This document shows, piece after piece, positions 1 to 8,960 of a stretch of 54,122 nt of DNA. The DNA comes from Methylobacterium crusticola (GTDB taxonomy: Bacteria > Pseudomonadota > Alphaproteobacteria > Rhizobiales > Beijerinckiaceae), in the NCBI RefSeq assembly GCF_003574465.1, contig NZ_QOWC01000025.1:1-54122 (forward strand), written 5' to 3'. A program made the translations under genes and the position numbers. Within the stretch, counting starts at the first letter, position 1; each line of letters starts with the position of its first letter. Below the pieces are notes generated by a model, which saw nothing but the letters and a program-made list of their open reading frames with translations, did not search any database and was not told the origin of the DNA.

Positions 1-52
1 CCCGCGTCCGGTCCGGGATACGACCGCCCGCGCTCGCGGCCAAGCTCTAAAG

Positions 53-74
53 GCCGCGGCGCGCGCGCCGCGGC
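53..74 (-). terminator. Hairpin after the hydantoinase-island operon
   Basis: A perfect 22-base GC palindrome lies about 55 bases beyond the stop codon of the last minus-strand gene. Read on the minus strand it is followed by a short CUUU stretch, not a full U-tract. It could terminate the long operon. The remaining bases up to 129 show no gene. Confidence 0.4.
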
Positions 75-129
75 GTCCAGAGCGTGGCCGGGCGCGGACG
101 CGCGGCGAGGCCGGCGCGCCCTGCGGCCT

Positions 130-1515
130 TTAGGCCGCCGGCATCCCGGCCCCGACCCAGGCCGCGGTCTCCTCGAGGGCCAGGGCGAAGCGGGCGACGA
201 GCTCGTCCACCTCGGCCTGCGTGATGATCATCGGCGGGCAGAACGCGACCGTGTCCTGGATCGCCCGGACGATGAGGCCGTGCGCCTGGGCGCGCTCGAA
301 CAGGTGGAACGCCACCCTGCCCGGGGGGTCGAACTTCGCCCGGCTGGCCTTGTCGGCCACGATCTCGACCGCCGCGATGAGGCCGACGCCGCGGACCTCG
401 CCGACGAGCGGGTGCTCGGCGAAGGGCGCCAGGGCCTGCTGCAGGCGGGCGCCGGAGCGGGCCGCGTTGGCGACGAGGCCGCGCTCCTCGATGATGGCGA
501 GGTTCTCGAGCGCCACCGCGGTCGCGACCGGGTGGCCGCTGCCGGTGAAGCCGTGGCCGAAATTCCCGATCGCCTCGCTGTGGTCGGCGAGGCCCTGGTA
601 GATCGCGTCGCTGAACAGGACGGCGGCGAGCGGCTGGTAGGACGAGGTGATCTGCTTGGAGACCACCATCATGTCCGGCCGGATGCCGTAATGCTCGCAG
701 GCGAACAGGGTGCCGAGGCGCCCGAACCCGGTGATGACCTCGTCGGCCACCACCAGCACGTCGTGCCGGCGGCACACCGCCTGGACCTTCTCCCAGTAGG
801 TGCGGGGCGGCGGCAGCACGCCGCCGGCGCCCATCAGCGGCTCGCCGATGAAGGCCGCGACGGTCTCGGGGCCCTCCTCCAGGATCACCGCCTCGAGCTC
901 GGCGGCGAGCCGGTCGGCGAAGGCCTCCTCGCTCTCGCCGGCACGGGCGTGGCGGTAGGCGTGCGGGCAGGTGACGTGGCGCACGAAGGGCAGCGGCAGG
1001 TCGAAGCCGCGCTGGTTGGTGGGCAGGCCCGTGAGGCTCGCGGCCGCCACGGTGATGCCGTGGTAGCCGCCCTGGCGGGCGATGAACGTCTTCTTGGCAC
1101 TCCGCCCGAGGGCGTTGTTGTAGTACCAGACGAGCTTCACCACCGTGTCGTTGGCCTCCGAGCCCGAGTTGGTGAAGAAGACGTGGTCGAGCCCCTCGGG
1201 CGACAGGCGCACGAGCCGCTCGGCGAGCAGGATCGAGGGCTCGTGCGCCTTGTGGGTGAAGGTGTGGTAGTAGGGCAGGCGGCTCATCTGCCGGGCGGCG
1301 GCCTCGACCAGCCGGCCCTCGCCGAAGCCGACGCCCACGCTCCACAGGCCCGCCATGGCCTCGATGTATTCGCGGCCCTGGTCGTCGTAGACGTGGATGC
1401 CCGCGCCCCGCTCGATGATCATCGGCCCGACGCGCTCGTGCCGGCGCGCGTTGGTGTAGGGGTGGAAGTGGTAGGCGACGTCGCGGGCGTGCAGCGAGTT
1501 CGGCAGGACGGTCAT
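130..1515 (-). CDS. Class III pyridoxal-phosphate aminotransferase
   Basis: This 461-residue protein is a fold-type I, class III (omega) transaminase of the kind that moves amino groups between amines or omega-amino acids and a keto acid such as pyruvate. The N-terminal half has the family pattern of a glycine-rich FTNSGSEAND cofactor loop near residue 110. A VVADEVITGFGR segment carries the Asp that binds the pyridine nitrogen. The likely Schiff-base lysine is K287, in the motif VVSKQITSS. The ATG at 1515 begins the conserved N-terminus; an in-frame open region upstream belongs to an artefactual extension. It is the last gene of the minus-strand hydantoinase island, 44 bases after hyuB1. It may deaminate the ring-opened product or recycle amino groups. 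The substrate cannot be read from sequence. Confidence 0.93.
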   Translation of the reverse strand: MTVLPNSLHARDVAYHFHPYTNARRHERVGPMIIERGAGIHVYDDQGREYIEAMAGLWSVGVGFGEGRLVEAAARQMSRLPYYHTFTHKAHEPSILLAERLVRLSPEGLDHVFFTNSGSEANDTVVKLVWYYNNALGRSAKKTFIARQGGYHGITVAAASLTGLPTNQRGFDLPLPFVRHVTCPHAYRHARAGESEEAFADRLAAELEAVILEEGPETVAAFIGEPLMGAGGVLPPPRTYWEKVQAVCRRHDVLVVADEVITGFGRLGTLFACEHYGIRPDMMVVSKQITSSYQPLAAVLFSDAIYQGLADHSEAIGNFGHGFTGSGHPVATAVALENLAIIEERGLVANAARSGARLQQALAPFAEHPLVGEVRGVGLIAAVEIVADKASRAKFDPPGRVAFHLFERAQAHGLIVRAIQDTVAFCPPMIITQAEVDELVARFALALEETAAWVGAGMPAA

Positions 1516-1559
1516 CGGCTCTCGATCCGGGTTCGGGGGCGGCGCGCGGCCGGGGCTGG

Positions 1560-3248
1560 TCAGCCGGCGGCGTAGACGGTGCGGGCCTGGGCCTCGGTGA
1601 TGAAGCCGTCGCGCAGGTCCTCGCGGACCCGGTCCGGGTCGCGGGCCTGCGGCGGTCCCCAGCCGCCGCCGGCCGGCGAGCGGATGCGGATGCGGTCGCC
1701 CGGCGCGATCGGGACGTTGGCGAACTTGCTCGGCGAGACCTTGCCGAAGGCCTGGCTGATGGTGAGCCAGTCCGCGCTGCCGGCCCGCTGCATCAGGAGC
1801 TCGGCCCGCGCTCCCGGGTGGCCGCCGTGGACGCCCCAGGGGCTGACCTTCTGGCGGTCGCTCATGTAGCTGAAGGTCATCGGCGTGTCGGTGCAGCGCA
1901 CGGTCTTGGAGAGCGCGAGCCCGCCCCGGAACGTGCCCGGCCCCCCCGAGCCGTCGACGAGCCGGAACTCCTCCACGTGCCAGGGGAAGCGGTACTCGAA
2001 GACCTCGACCGGGATGTGCGGGCAGTTGCCGTTGATGCCCCCCACCGCGTCGTTGCCGTCCGCGAAGCTGCGGCCGCCCCAGCCCACGGGCGTCAGGTCG
2101 TAGCAGCAGAAGAACTCGCCGCTGCGCGGGTCGGTGCCGCCGAACAGGAAGTTGCTGTGGCTCGCCCCGTCGGTGGCGGCCGAGCGGGCCTTGAGGCCGG
2201 GCGCCAGCGCGCCCATGACGCAGTTGGCGATGCGGCAGTGGGTCTCGGTGTTGCCGCCGACGGACGGCCCGGGGAAGTCCACGTTCACCACGGAGCCCGG
2301 CGGGGCGAGCACCCGGATCGGCCGGAAGCAGCCCTGGTTCTTCGGGATCGTCGCGTCGGTGAGCTGCAGGATGGCGTTGTAGGCCGCGCCGTGGGCGACC
2401 CCGAGGGTGCCGTTGATGGGTCCCTTCGCCTGGGGCGAGGAGCCGTGGTAGTCGACCACGATGTCGGAGCCCGCGACCGTCACCTCGGCCCGGATGGTGT
2501 AGGCCCGGTCCTCGATGCCGTCGTCCTCCATGCAATCCTCGAAGACGTAGCGGCCGTCCGGGATCTTCTCGATCTCGGCCCGCATCCGGCGCTCGGCGTA
2601 GTCCATCAGCGCCGCGACGTTCTCGCGGAAGGCCGCGACGCCGTGCTTGCGCACGAGGTCGGCCATGCGGCGCTCGCCGAGGTCGATGGCCGCGATGAGG
2701 GCCCGGAAATCCCCGTAATTGTAGCGCGGCGTGCGCACGTTCGCGAGCAGCAGGCGCCAGACGTCGTCGACGTCCCGGCCGGCCCGCTTGATCTTGACCG
2801 GGGGGACCCGCAGGCCCTCGTGGAACACCTCCGTGGCCTCGCCGGCGAAGCCCGCCGGCGCCATCCCGCCGACCTCGCAGACGTGGCCGATCGCCACCGC
2901 GAAGCCGATCAGCGCCCCGTCCACGAAGACGGGCTTGAAGAAGGTGTGCTCGGGCGTGTGCAGGCCGCCCCGGTAGGGGTCGTTGTGCACCAGGACGTCG
3001 CCCTCCTGGAGCTCGGCGAGGGCGATCTCCTGCACGCAGGAGCGCAGGAGGAGCGGCATGCCGCCGATCATCGAGGGGCAGAAGTCGCCCGTGGCGACGA
3101 GCTCGCCGGTGGGCAGCGCCAGCCCGCAGGTGAAGTCGAGGGATTCCGAGAAGATCGTCGAGTAGGAGGTGCGCATCAGTGTCACCCCCATGTCGCGGCA
3201 GATCGAGACCAGGATGCCGCCGACGATGTTGAGCGAGACCATGTCCAT
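1560..3248 (-). CDS. hyuB: Hydantoinase B/oxoprolinase family protein (HyuB1)
   Basis: This 562-residue protein is the beta subunit of an ATP-dependent hydantoinase/5-oxoprolinase-type enzyme (HyuB family). Family marks include the N-terminal SICRDMGVTLMRTSYS region, the HNDPYRGGLHTPEH segment near residue 90, and the glycine-rich WGGRSFADGNDAVGG region. The C-terminal SPAGGGWGPP motif is typical of HyuB. It begins 12 bases after hyuA1 ends, behind a GAGGAG ribosome site, so the two should be co-translated and form a complex. Related pairs hydrolyse N-methylhydantoin or 5-oxoproline with ATP, or carboxylate ketones. Which of these applies here is not decided by the sequence. It is clearly shorter than the second HyuB in the island (650 residues) and not a recent duplicate of it. 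Confidence 0.93.
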   Translation of the reverse strand: MDMVSLNIVGGILVSICRDMGVTLMRTSYSTIFSESLDFTCGLALPTGELVATGDFCPSMIGGMPLLLRSCVQEIALAELQEGDVLVHNDPYRGGLHTPEHTFFKPVFVDGALIGFAVAIGHVCEVGGMAPAGFAGEATEVFHEGLRVPPVKIKRAGRDVDDVWRLLLANVRTPRYNYGDFRALIAAIDLGERRMADLVRKHGVAAFRENVAALMDYAERRMRAEIEKIPDGRYVFEDCMEDDGIEDRAYTIRAEVTVAGSDIVVDYHGSSPQAKGPINGTLGVAHGAAYNAILQLTDATIPKNQGCFRPIRVLAPPGSVVNVDFPGPSVGGNTETHCRIANCVMGALAPGLKARSAATDGASHSNFLFGGTDPRSGEFFCCYDLTPVGWGGRSFADGNDAVGGINGNCPHIPVEVFEYRFPWHVEEFRLVDGSGGPGTFRGGLALSKTVRCTDTPMTFSYMSDRQKVSPWGVHGGHPGARAELLMQRAGSADWLTISQAFGKVSPSKFANVPIAPGDRIRIRSPAGGGWGPPQARDPDRVREDLRDGFITEAQARTVYAAG

Positions 3249-3260
3249 CGGGTGCTCCTC

Positions 3261-5279
3261 TCAGGCCGAGATCAGGAGGTTGCCGTACTGGTCGACCGCC
3301 AGCGACTTGCCCGGGTCGAGCACCGTGACGGAGGCGGCCTCCTCGACGAGGGCCGGGCCGGCGATGGCGTGGCCGCAGCGCAGGTCGGCGCGGGCGTAGA
3401 CCGGCGTCTCGACGAAGCCGCGGGCGAACCAGACCGGGCGGCGGGAGCGCGGCTCGGCCGGGCCCGCGGCCTCCGGGACGACCGGGAAGTCGAGCGCCCC
3501 GGTGCGGGCGATGCCGGTGACGAGGAAGTTCACGATCTCCATCGGGTCGTCGAGGCGGAAGCCGAAGCGGGCCTCGTGCTGGGCGTGGAAGGTCGCGAGC
3601 AGGCCCGCGATCTCCGCGTCCGTGAAGGCCTCCGCCTCGGTGGCGATCTCGAGCTCGTAGTTCTGGCCGAGGTAGCGCATCTCGACGCTGCGGCGGATCG
3701 CGACCTCCCGGTGGCCCTGGCGCGCCAGCTCCGCCCGGCACTCGGCCACGAGGGCGCCCATCGCGGCGGCGGCGCGCCCGCGGTCGAAGGCGCGCGAGGT
3801 GAGCTGCACCGTGCGGTAGCGGTCGACCCGGGCATCCGCCATGGTGAAGCCGAAGGCCGAGAACTGGCCCGGGAAGCACGGCACCAGGCCCCGGGGGATC
3901 GAGGCCTCGCTCATCAGGTCGGCGACGTGGGGCGGACCGGCGCCCCCGAAGGCGACGAGGACGAAGTCGCGCGGGTCGAGGCCCCGCTCGGTCAGCACGG
4001 TGTGGAGCGCCCCCACCATGGTGTTGTTCGCGATCCGCACGACCGCGAGGGCCGCCTCCTCGACGGCGAGGCCGAGGGCGGCCCCGAGCGGGGCCACCGC
4101 CCGGCGGGCGGCCTGCGCGTCGAGCGCCATGGCGCCGCCCAGGAAGTTGCCGGCCGCGATGCGGCCCAGCACCACGTTGGCGTCGGTGACGGTGGCCAGG
4201 GTGCCGCCGCGCCCGTAGCAGGCCGGGCCCGGGTCGGCGCCCGCGCTCTCAGGCCCCACCACCAGCATCCCGCCGGCGTCGATCCGGGCGATCGAGCCGC
4301 CCCCCGCCCCGATGGTGCGGATGTCGATCATCGGCACCTGGATCGGGCGGCCCCAGGCGATCTCGAAGTCGGTGGTGAACTTCTCCTGGCCGTCCACCAC
4401 CGTCGAGACGTCCGTGGAGGTGCCCCCCATGTCGAGCGTGACGAGGTTCGGCAGGCCGAGGCGCTCGGCGACGCGCTTGGCCGCGATCACGCCGCCGGTC
4501 GGCCCCGAGACGGCGATCTGGATCGGCTGCTCGACGGCGGCCTCGAGGCTCATCTCGCCGCCGTTCGAGCGCATCACCACGAGGCCGGCGGCGACGCCCT
4601 CGGCGTCGAGCGCGCGGCGCATCGTGCCGAGCTGGCGCCCGACCACGGGCTTGATGAAGGCGTCGCAGAGGGTGGTGGAGGAGCGGAAGTGCTCCTTCCA
4701 CTTCGGCAGCACCTCGTAGGAGATCGACACCGGCACGCCGGGCAGGCGCTCGGCCAGGATCGCCTTGACGCGCTGCTCGTGGGCGGGGGCGAGGTAGGAG
4801 TGCAGCAGCACCACGGCGACGGCCTCGATCCCGCCCTCGTGCCTCAGCCGGTCGGCGAGGGCCTCGACCTGCGCCTCGTCGAGGGGCTCGAGCACGTCCC
4901 CGGAGGCGCCGACGCGCTCGTCGACCTCGTGGGCGTCCCGGCGCCGCACGAAGGGCTTCGGCTTGACCCAGGCGAGGTCGTAGTGGTGGCGCCGGTTGCC
5001 GCGGCCGATGAAGGGCACGTCGCGGAAGCCCCGGGTGGTCACGTAGGCGACCCGGGCGCCCTTGCCCTCGAGGAGCGCGTTCGTGGCCACCGTGGTGCCG
5101 AGGCGGATGCCCCGGATGCCGGCGATGTCCCCGAAGGTGCGCAGGCCCGTGATGATGCCCCGGATCGGGTCGTGGGGCGTCGAGAGGTTCTTCCAGGCGC
5201 TCAGGGTCCGGTTGGCCTCGTCGTAGGCCACGAAGTCCGTGAAGGTCCCGCCGATGTCGATGCCGAGCCTGTAGGCCAT
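3261..5279 (-). CDS. hyuA: Hydantoinase/oxoprolinase A subunit (HyuA1)
   Basis: This 672-residue protein is the ATP-binding alpha subunit of a HyuAB enzyme. It begins with the ASKHA-fold phosphate loop GIDIGGTFTDFV and has the second nucleotide motif LDMGGTSTDVS in the middle, both diagnostic for HyuA/5-oxoprolinase N-terminal domains. The ATG at 5279 is chosen because AGAGGAG lies just upstream and the conserved motif starts five residues later; an in-frame ATG eight codons upstream lacks this support. It lies between the class IV aminotransferase (20 bases upstream) and hyuB1 (12 bases downstream), so the operon runs transporter, transaminase, HyuA1, HyuB1, transaminase. Hydantoin, N-methylhydantoin and oxoproline are all possible substrates by family. 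Confidence 0.93.
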   Translation of the reverse strand: MAYRLGIDIGGTFTDFVAYDEANRTLSAWKNLSTPHDPIRGIITGLRTFGDIAGIRGIRLGTTVATNALLEGKGARVAYVTTRGFRDVPFIGRGNRRHHYDLAWVKPKPFVRRRDAHEVDERVGASGDVLEPLDEAQVEALADRLRHEGGIEAVAVVLLHSYLAPAHEQRVKAILAERLPGVPVSISYEVLPKWKEHFRSSTTLCDAFIKPVVGRQLGTMRRALDAEGVAAGLVVMRSNGGEMSLEAAVEQPIQIAVSGPTGGVIAAKRVAERLGLPNLVTLDMGGTSTDVSTVVDGQEKFTTDFEIAWGRPIQVPMIDIRTIGAGGGSIARIDAGGMLVVGPESAGADPGPACYGRGGTLATVTDANVVLGRIAAGNFLGGAMALDAQAARRAVAPLGAALGLAVEEAALAVVRIANNTMVGALHTVLTERGLDPRDFVLVAFGGAGPPHVADLMSEASIPRGLVPCFPGQFSAFGFTMADARVDRYRTVQLTSRAFDRGRAAAAMGALVAECRAELARQGHREVAIRRSVEMRYLGQNYELEIATEAEAFTDAEIAGLLATFHAQHEARFGFRLDDPMEIVNFLVTGIARTGALDFPVVPEAAGPAEPRSRRPVWFARGFVETPVYARADLRCGHAIAGPALVEEAASVTVLDPGKSLAVDQYGNLLISA

Positions 5280-5299
5280 CGCGTGCTCCTCTGGCTGCG

Positions 5300-6214
5300 T
5301 CACGCCCCCGCGTAGTCCACCGGGGTCGCGTGCCAGCCGGCGGCGCGCTTGGCCCAGAAGGCGTCGTGGAGGCGCCGGTAGACCGGCCCGGGACGGTCGT
5401 TGCCCAGGATGCGGCCGTCGATGCGCGCGGCCGGCATCACGCCGCCCGCGGTCGTGACGAGGATGATCTCGTCGGCGTCCCGCAGCTCGGCCGCCGCGAC
5501 GGGCCTGACCGCCACCGGCAGGCCGAGCTCGCCGCAGAGCGCGATCACCGAGTCGCGGGTGATGCCCTCGAGCACGCCGGCGTCCGGCGTCGCGAGGCGG
5601 CCGCCGGCGACCAGGAAGACGTTGAAGCCCGGGCCCTCCGTGACGTGGCCGTCCTCGTCGAGGAGCACGCAGAAGTCGGCGCCCCGGTCGTGGGCCTCGA
5701 ACTGGCCGCGGGTGAGGTCGGCCCAGTGGAAGTTCTTCGCCCGCGGGTCGACCGAGCGGGCCGGGATGCGCAGGGTCTCGGCCACGACGAGGTGGGCGCC
5801 GCGCTCCATCACCTCGGGGCGCACCAGGGAGATCCAGGGCAGCGCGAAGGCCGCCAGGTAGTTGCGGGCATGGGCCGGGTGGTAGGGCGCGCCCGCGGGC
5901 GGGCGCCCGCGCAGGCAGTCCATGGCCACGTAGGCGTCGCGCAGCCCCGCGAGCGCCACGCAGCGGTGCAGCACCGCCTTGATGGCCGCGTCGCTCTCGG
6001 GCGGGCGGAGGCGGAAGGAGTCCATCGAGGCGCGGAAGCGCCGGACGTGGTCGTCGAGGCGGAAGAAGGCGCCGTCGCGCACGCCCACCACGTCGTAGGT
6101 CACGTCGGAGCGGCGGTAGCCCCAGTCGGTGATGGGGATCGCCGCCTCGCCGACCGGCATGAAGCGGCCGTCGATGTAGGCGGCGCCGGCCGCCCAGGGG
6201 GACGCGTCGGTCAT
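5300..6214 (-). CDS. Class IV aminotransferase (D-amino acid / branched-chain type)
   Basis: This 304-residue protein belongs to fold-type IV PLP enzymes (IlvE, D-amino acid transaminase, aminodeoxychorismate lyase). The N-terminal IPITDWGYRRSDVTYDVV block, the likely PLP lysine K160 in RAKNFHW, and the downstream EGPGFNVF and EGITRDSV motifs are all present. GAGGACAATCC precedes the ATG. It starts 10 bases after livM ends. Next to hydantoinase genes a D-amino acid transaminase would make sense, because opening racemic hydantoins gives D- and L-products, but stereospecificity cannot be read from sequence. Confidence 0.9.
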   Translation of the reverse strand: MTDASPWAAGAAYIDGRFMPVGEAAIPITDWGYRRSDVTYDVVGVRDGAFFRLDDHVRRFRASMDSFRLRPPESDAAIKAVLHRCVALAGLRDAYVAMDCLRGRPPAGAPYHPAHARNYLAAFALPWISLVRPEVMERGAHLVVAETLRIPARSVDPRAKNFHWADLTRGQFEAHDRGADFCVLLDEDGHVTEGPGFNVFLVAGGRLATPDAGVLEGITRDSVIALCGELGLPVAVRPVAAAELRDADEIILVTTAGGVMPAARIDGRILGNDRPGPVYRRLHDAFWAKRAAGWHATPVDYAGA

Positions 6215-6224
6215 GGATTGTCCT

Positions 6225-7286
6225 CTAGGAGGCCGTCTCGGGCCGCGCGGCGAGGTCGACCGGCGGGGCGGCGGGGGCGGCCGGCCCGTCCGGGAGGAGG
6301 GCGAGCTCGCGCCCGCGGCTGAGGCCGTTCGGGCGGAAGATCAGGATCAGCGCCATCACGAGGCCGAGCCCGATCTCCTGGCTCCCGGACGGCAGGGCGA
6401 GGGTGCGGCCCCCGACGGACAGGCCGCGCTCGAGGAGGCGCAGGGCCTCCACCACCGCCGTGACGGCGAGGACGCCCGTGACGGCGCCCGTGAGGCTCGC
6501 CTGGCCGCCGACCACCAGCATGGCGATCGTGATGAAGGACAGGCTGAGGTAGAACGGGTCGACCGTCAGGATGCCGAGGAACTGGGCGTAGAGCCCGCCG
6601 CCCATCCCGGTGAGCGCCGCGCTGAGCACGAAGGCGACGAGCCGCACCCGCACGATCCGCACCGCCGAGGCGCTCGCCGCGACCTCGTCGTCCCGCGAGG
6701 CCCGCAGCATCAGGCCGAAGCGCGAGACCTGGAACAGGTAGGCGGCCAGCACCGCGAGGCCCGCGAAGGCGCAGGCCGTCCAGGGGCCGACCACGGTCGG
6801 GATCCCCACGATGGAGCTGACGCCGGCGGTGACCGAGTCCCAGTTGGCGTAGACGCTGTTGACGATGATCAGGAACGCGAAGGTGGCGATGGAGGCCGCC
6901 GTGCCCGACAGGCGCATGATCGCGAGGCCGAGCAGGAACGCCACCAGGGCCGGCAGGGCGAGCGCCCCCAGGATCGCGGCCCAGAACGGGAGCTGGTTCT
7001 CCTGGAGCACCGCCGGGAGCCCGGAGAGCATGATCTGCTTGAAGGCCGGCTCGGCCGTGGACCAGGCCGCCGCGTAGGCGCCGATGCACATGAAGCCGAC
7101 CTGGCCGAACGAGATGATGCCGGAATTGCCGATGAAGACGGAGAGCCCGACGACGACGACCACCCGGATGAACATCTCGGTCAGGGTCACCTGCACGGCG
7201 TCGCCCCCGGCGAGGCCCGCGCAGGCGACGAGCCCGAGGACCAGGATCAGGAGGACGGGCGTCTGGTGGCGGGCAAGGCGGCGCAT
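6225..7286 (-). CDS. livM: Branched-chain amino acid-type ABC transporter permease (LivM-like)
   Basis: This 353-residue inner-membrane protein has multiple hydrophobic segments and the LivM-family signature region around GNSGIISFGQVGFMCIGAYA near residue 55. It is one of two permeases of a HAAT-type importer (Liv family). The ATG follows GAGGAGCCCC. It lies 8 bases after livH and 10 bases before the class IV transaminase. The linkage to two hydantoinase pairs suggests the importer may bring in a cyclic amide or an amino-acid derivative rather than leucine. Its C-terminus has a Pro/Ala-rich tail of about 25 residues. Confidence 0.93.
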   Translation of the reverse strand: MRRLARHQTPVLLILVLGLVACAGLAGGDAVQVTLTEMFIRVVVVVGLSVFIGNSGIISFGQVGFMCIGAYAAAWSTAEPAFKQIMLSGLPAVLQENQLPFWAAILGALALPALVAFLLGLAIMRLSGTAASIATFAFLIIVNSVYANWDSVTAGVSSIVGIPTVVGPWTACAFAGLAVLAAYLFQVSRFGLMLRASRDDEVAASASAVRIVRVRLVAFVLSAALTGMGGGLYAQFLGILTVDPFYLSLSFITIAMLVVGGQASLTGAVTGVLAVTAVVEALRLLERGLSVGGRTLALPSGSQEIGLGLVMALILIFRPNGLSRGRELALLPDGPAAPAAPPVDLAARPETAS

Positions 7287-7294
7287 GGGGCTCC

Positions 7295-8209
7295 TCAGAC
7301 GCGCTCGACGGCGCTGCGGGCCGGCACGAGCCCGCTCGGGCGCACCAGCAGCACCAGGATCACGAAGGCGAACGCGAAGGCGTCCCGGAAGGCGCGCAGG
7401 TCCGGCGGCAGGTAGGCCTGGAGCATCGTCACGATGAGGCCGATGGCGAAGCCCCCCACCACGGCGCCGACGAGGCTGCCCATGCCCCCGACCACCACCG
7501 CCACGAAGGCGAACAGCGCCAGGGGCACGCCCATCGTGTGGCTGAGCGAGCCGGACTGGGTCGTGTAGAGCAGCGACACCACGCCGGCGAGGACGCCGCT
7601 GATCGCGAAGGCGAGGCCGATCACGAGGTTGCCCCGCACGCCGAGGTACTGGGCCATGCGGAAATCCTCGGCCGCCGCGCGCATCTGCACGCCGTAGGGC
7701 GTCCTCTTGAGGAAGAGGGTCAGCCCCGCCATCAGCACCAGGGTGACGACGAGCGTGATGAGCTGGAGCATCGGCACCCGCAGGTCGCCGATCAGGATCT
7801 GGCTGTTGGCCGCGCTCCAGAGGTCGACGGCCTTGGGCCGCGAGCCGTAGGCCATGAGCACGCCGTTCTGGATGATGTAGCTCACCGCGAAGGAGGCGAT
7901 CATCAGGGTCGGCGAGGAGGCCCGCCGCAGGGGCCGGAACACCAGGGCGTCGGTGAGGAGCGCCGCCACGATGACGATGAGGCAGATCGCCGGGATCAGC
8001 ACCGGCCAGGGCCAGCCGCCGATGAGCAGGCGCGCGGTCACGTCCGCCGAGGGCACGATCAGCGCGTAGGCGCCCACCGTGATGAAGTCCCCGTGCGCGA
8101 AGTTGATCAGCCGCAGGATGCCGAACAGGAGCCCGATGCCGAGCGCCACGAGGGCGTAGAGGCTCCCCAGGCTGACGGCGTCGACGAGGTTCTGCAGGAA
8201 CGGGATCAC
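7295..8209 (-). CDS. livH: Branched-chain amino acid-type ABC transporter permease (LivH-like)
   Basis: This 304-residue membrane protein is a LivH-type permease. It opens with NLVDAVSLGSLYALVALG and the conserved RLINFAHGDFITVGAYA block, both characteristic of the family, and has about eight hydrophobic segments. It starts with GTG inside a GTGA overlap with the livF stop codon (8206-8209), so translation is probably coupled. It pairs with LivM and the ATPases LivG and LivF in the same run. Confidence 0.94.
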   Translation of the reverse strand: MIPFLQNLVDAVSLGSLYALVALGIGLLFGILRLINFAHGDFITVGAYALIVPSADVTARLLIGGWPWPVLIPAICLIVIVAALLTDALVFRPLRRASSPTLMIASFAVSYIIQNGVLMAYGSRPKAVDLWSAANSQILIGDLRVPMLQLITLVVTLVLMAGLTLFLKRTPYGVQMRAAAEDFRMAQYLGVRGNLVIGLAFAISGVLAGVVSLLYTTQSGSLSHTMGVPLALFAFVAVVVGGMGSLVGAVVGGFAIGLIVTMLQAYLPPDLRAFRDAFAFAFVILVLLVRPSGLVPARSAVERV

Positions 8210-8958
8210 GCGGGCGCCTCCGCCGGTTGGGCCGCCCGCTCGCCGAAGCCGAAATAGGCCTGCCGGATCGCCTCGCCGTCCCGCAGGTCGGCGGCCCGGC
8301 CCTCGAGCTGGATCCGGCCGCCGCGCATCACGTAGATGCGGTCGGCGTGCCGGAGGATGCGGTTCGAGCTCTGCTCGTTGATGAGGAGCGTCAGCGCGGC
8401 CTCCCGGCGCAGGTCGAGCAGGATCTCGTAGATCTGGTCGATGATCTTGGGCGCGAGGCCGAGCGAGGGCTCGTCCACCAGGAGGAGGCGGGGCCGCGTC
8501 ATCACGGCGCGGGCCACCGCCAGCATCTGCTGCTCGCCCCCCGAGAGCCGCCCGGCCGGGCCGTGCAGGCGCTCGCCGAGGCGCGGCAGCAGGGAGAGGA
8601 TGCGCTCGCGGTCGGCCCTGGCGGCGGCGCGGTCGCCCCGCAGGTGGCCGCCGATGGCGAGGTTCTCCGCGACCGTGAGCGTGCCGAAGACGTGCCGGCC
8701 CTCCGGCACCAGGGAGACGCCCAGGCGGGCGATCCGCTCCGGGCGCTCGCCCAGGATGCTGCGGCCCGCCAGGCGAACGTCGCCGGCATGCGGGACGACG
8801 CCGCCCGCCACCGCCGCGAGGGCCGTCGACTTGCCGGCCCCGTTCGGCCCGATGATGCAGACGACCTCGCCCTCGGCGACCGACAGCGAGACGCCGCGCA
8901 GGGCCACGAGGTCGCCGTAGCGGACCTGGATGTCCTCGACGGAGAGCAGCGCCGCCAT
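8206..8958 (-). CDS. livF: ABC transporter ATP-binding protein (LivF-like)
   Basis: This 250-residue protein is a cytoplasmic ABC ATPase of the LivF class. It shows Walker A (GPNGAGKST, near residue 37), the signature LSGGEQQMLAVARA, Walker B (LLLVDEPSLGL) and the LivF-typical switch-region segment. The ATG at 8958 is chosen from homology; the frame stays open far upstream only because of high GC. It begins 2 bases after livG ends and overlaps livH by four bases. It would pair with LivG as the motor of the importer. Confidence 0.94.
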   Translation of the reverse strand: MAALLSVEDIQVRYGDLVALRGVSLSVAEGEVVCIIGPNGAGKSTALAAVAGGVVPHAGDVRLAGRSILGERPERIARLGVSLVPEGRHVFGTLTVAENLAIGGHLRGDRAAARADRERILSLLPRLGERLHGPAGRLSGGEQQMLAVARAVMTRPRLLLVDEPSLGLAPKIIDQIYEILLDLRREAALTLLINEQSSNRILRHADRIYVMRGGRIQLEGRAADLRDGEAIRQAYFGFGERAAQPAEAPA

Positions 8959-8960
8959 CC

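Noticed and set aside
1818..5315. A long plus-strand open frame antisense to the hydantoinase genes
   Set aside because: It is composed of low-complexity Arg/Gly/Ala/Val sequence produced by high GC and runs across three real minus-strand genes.
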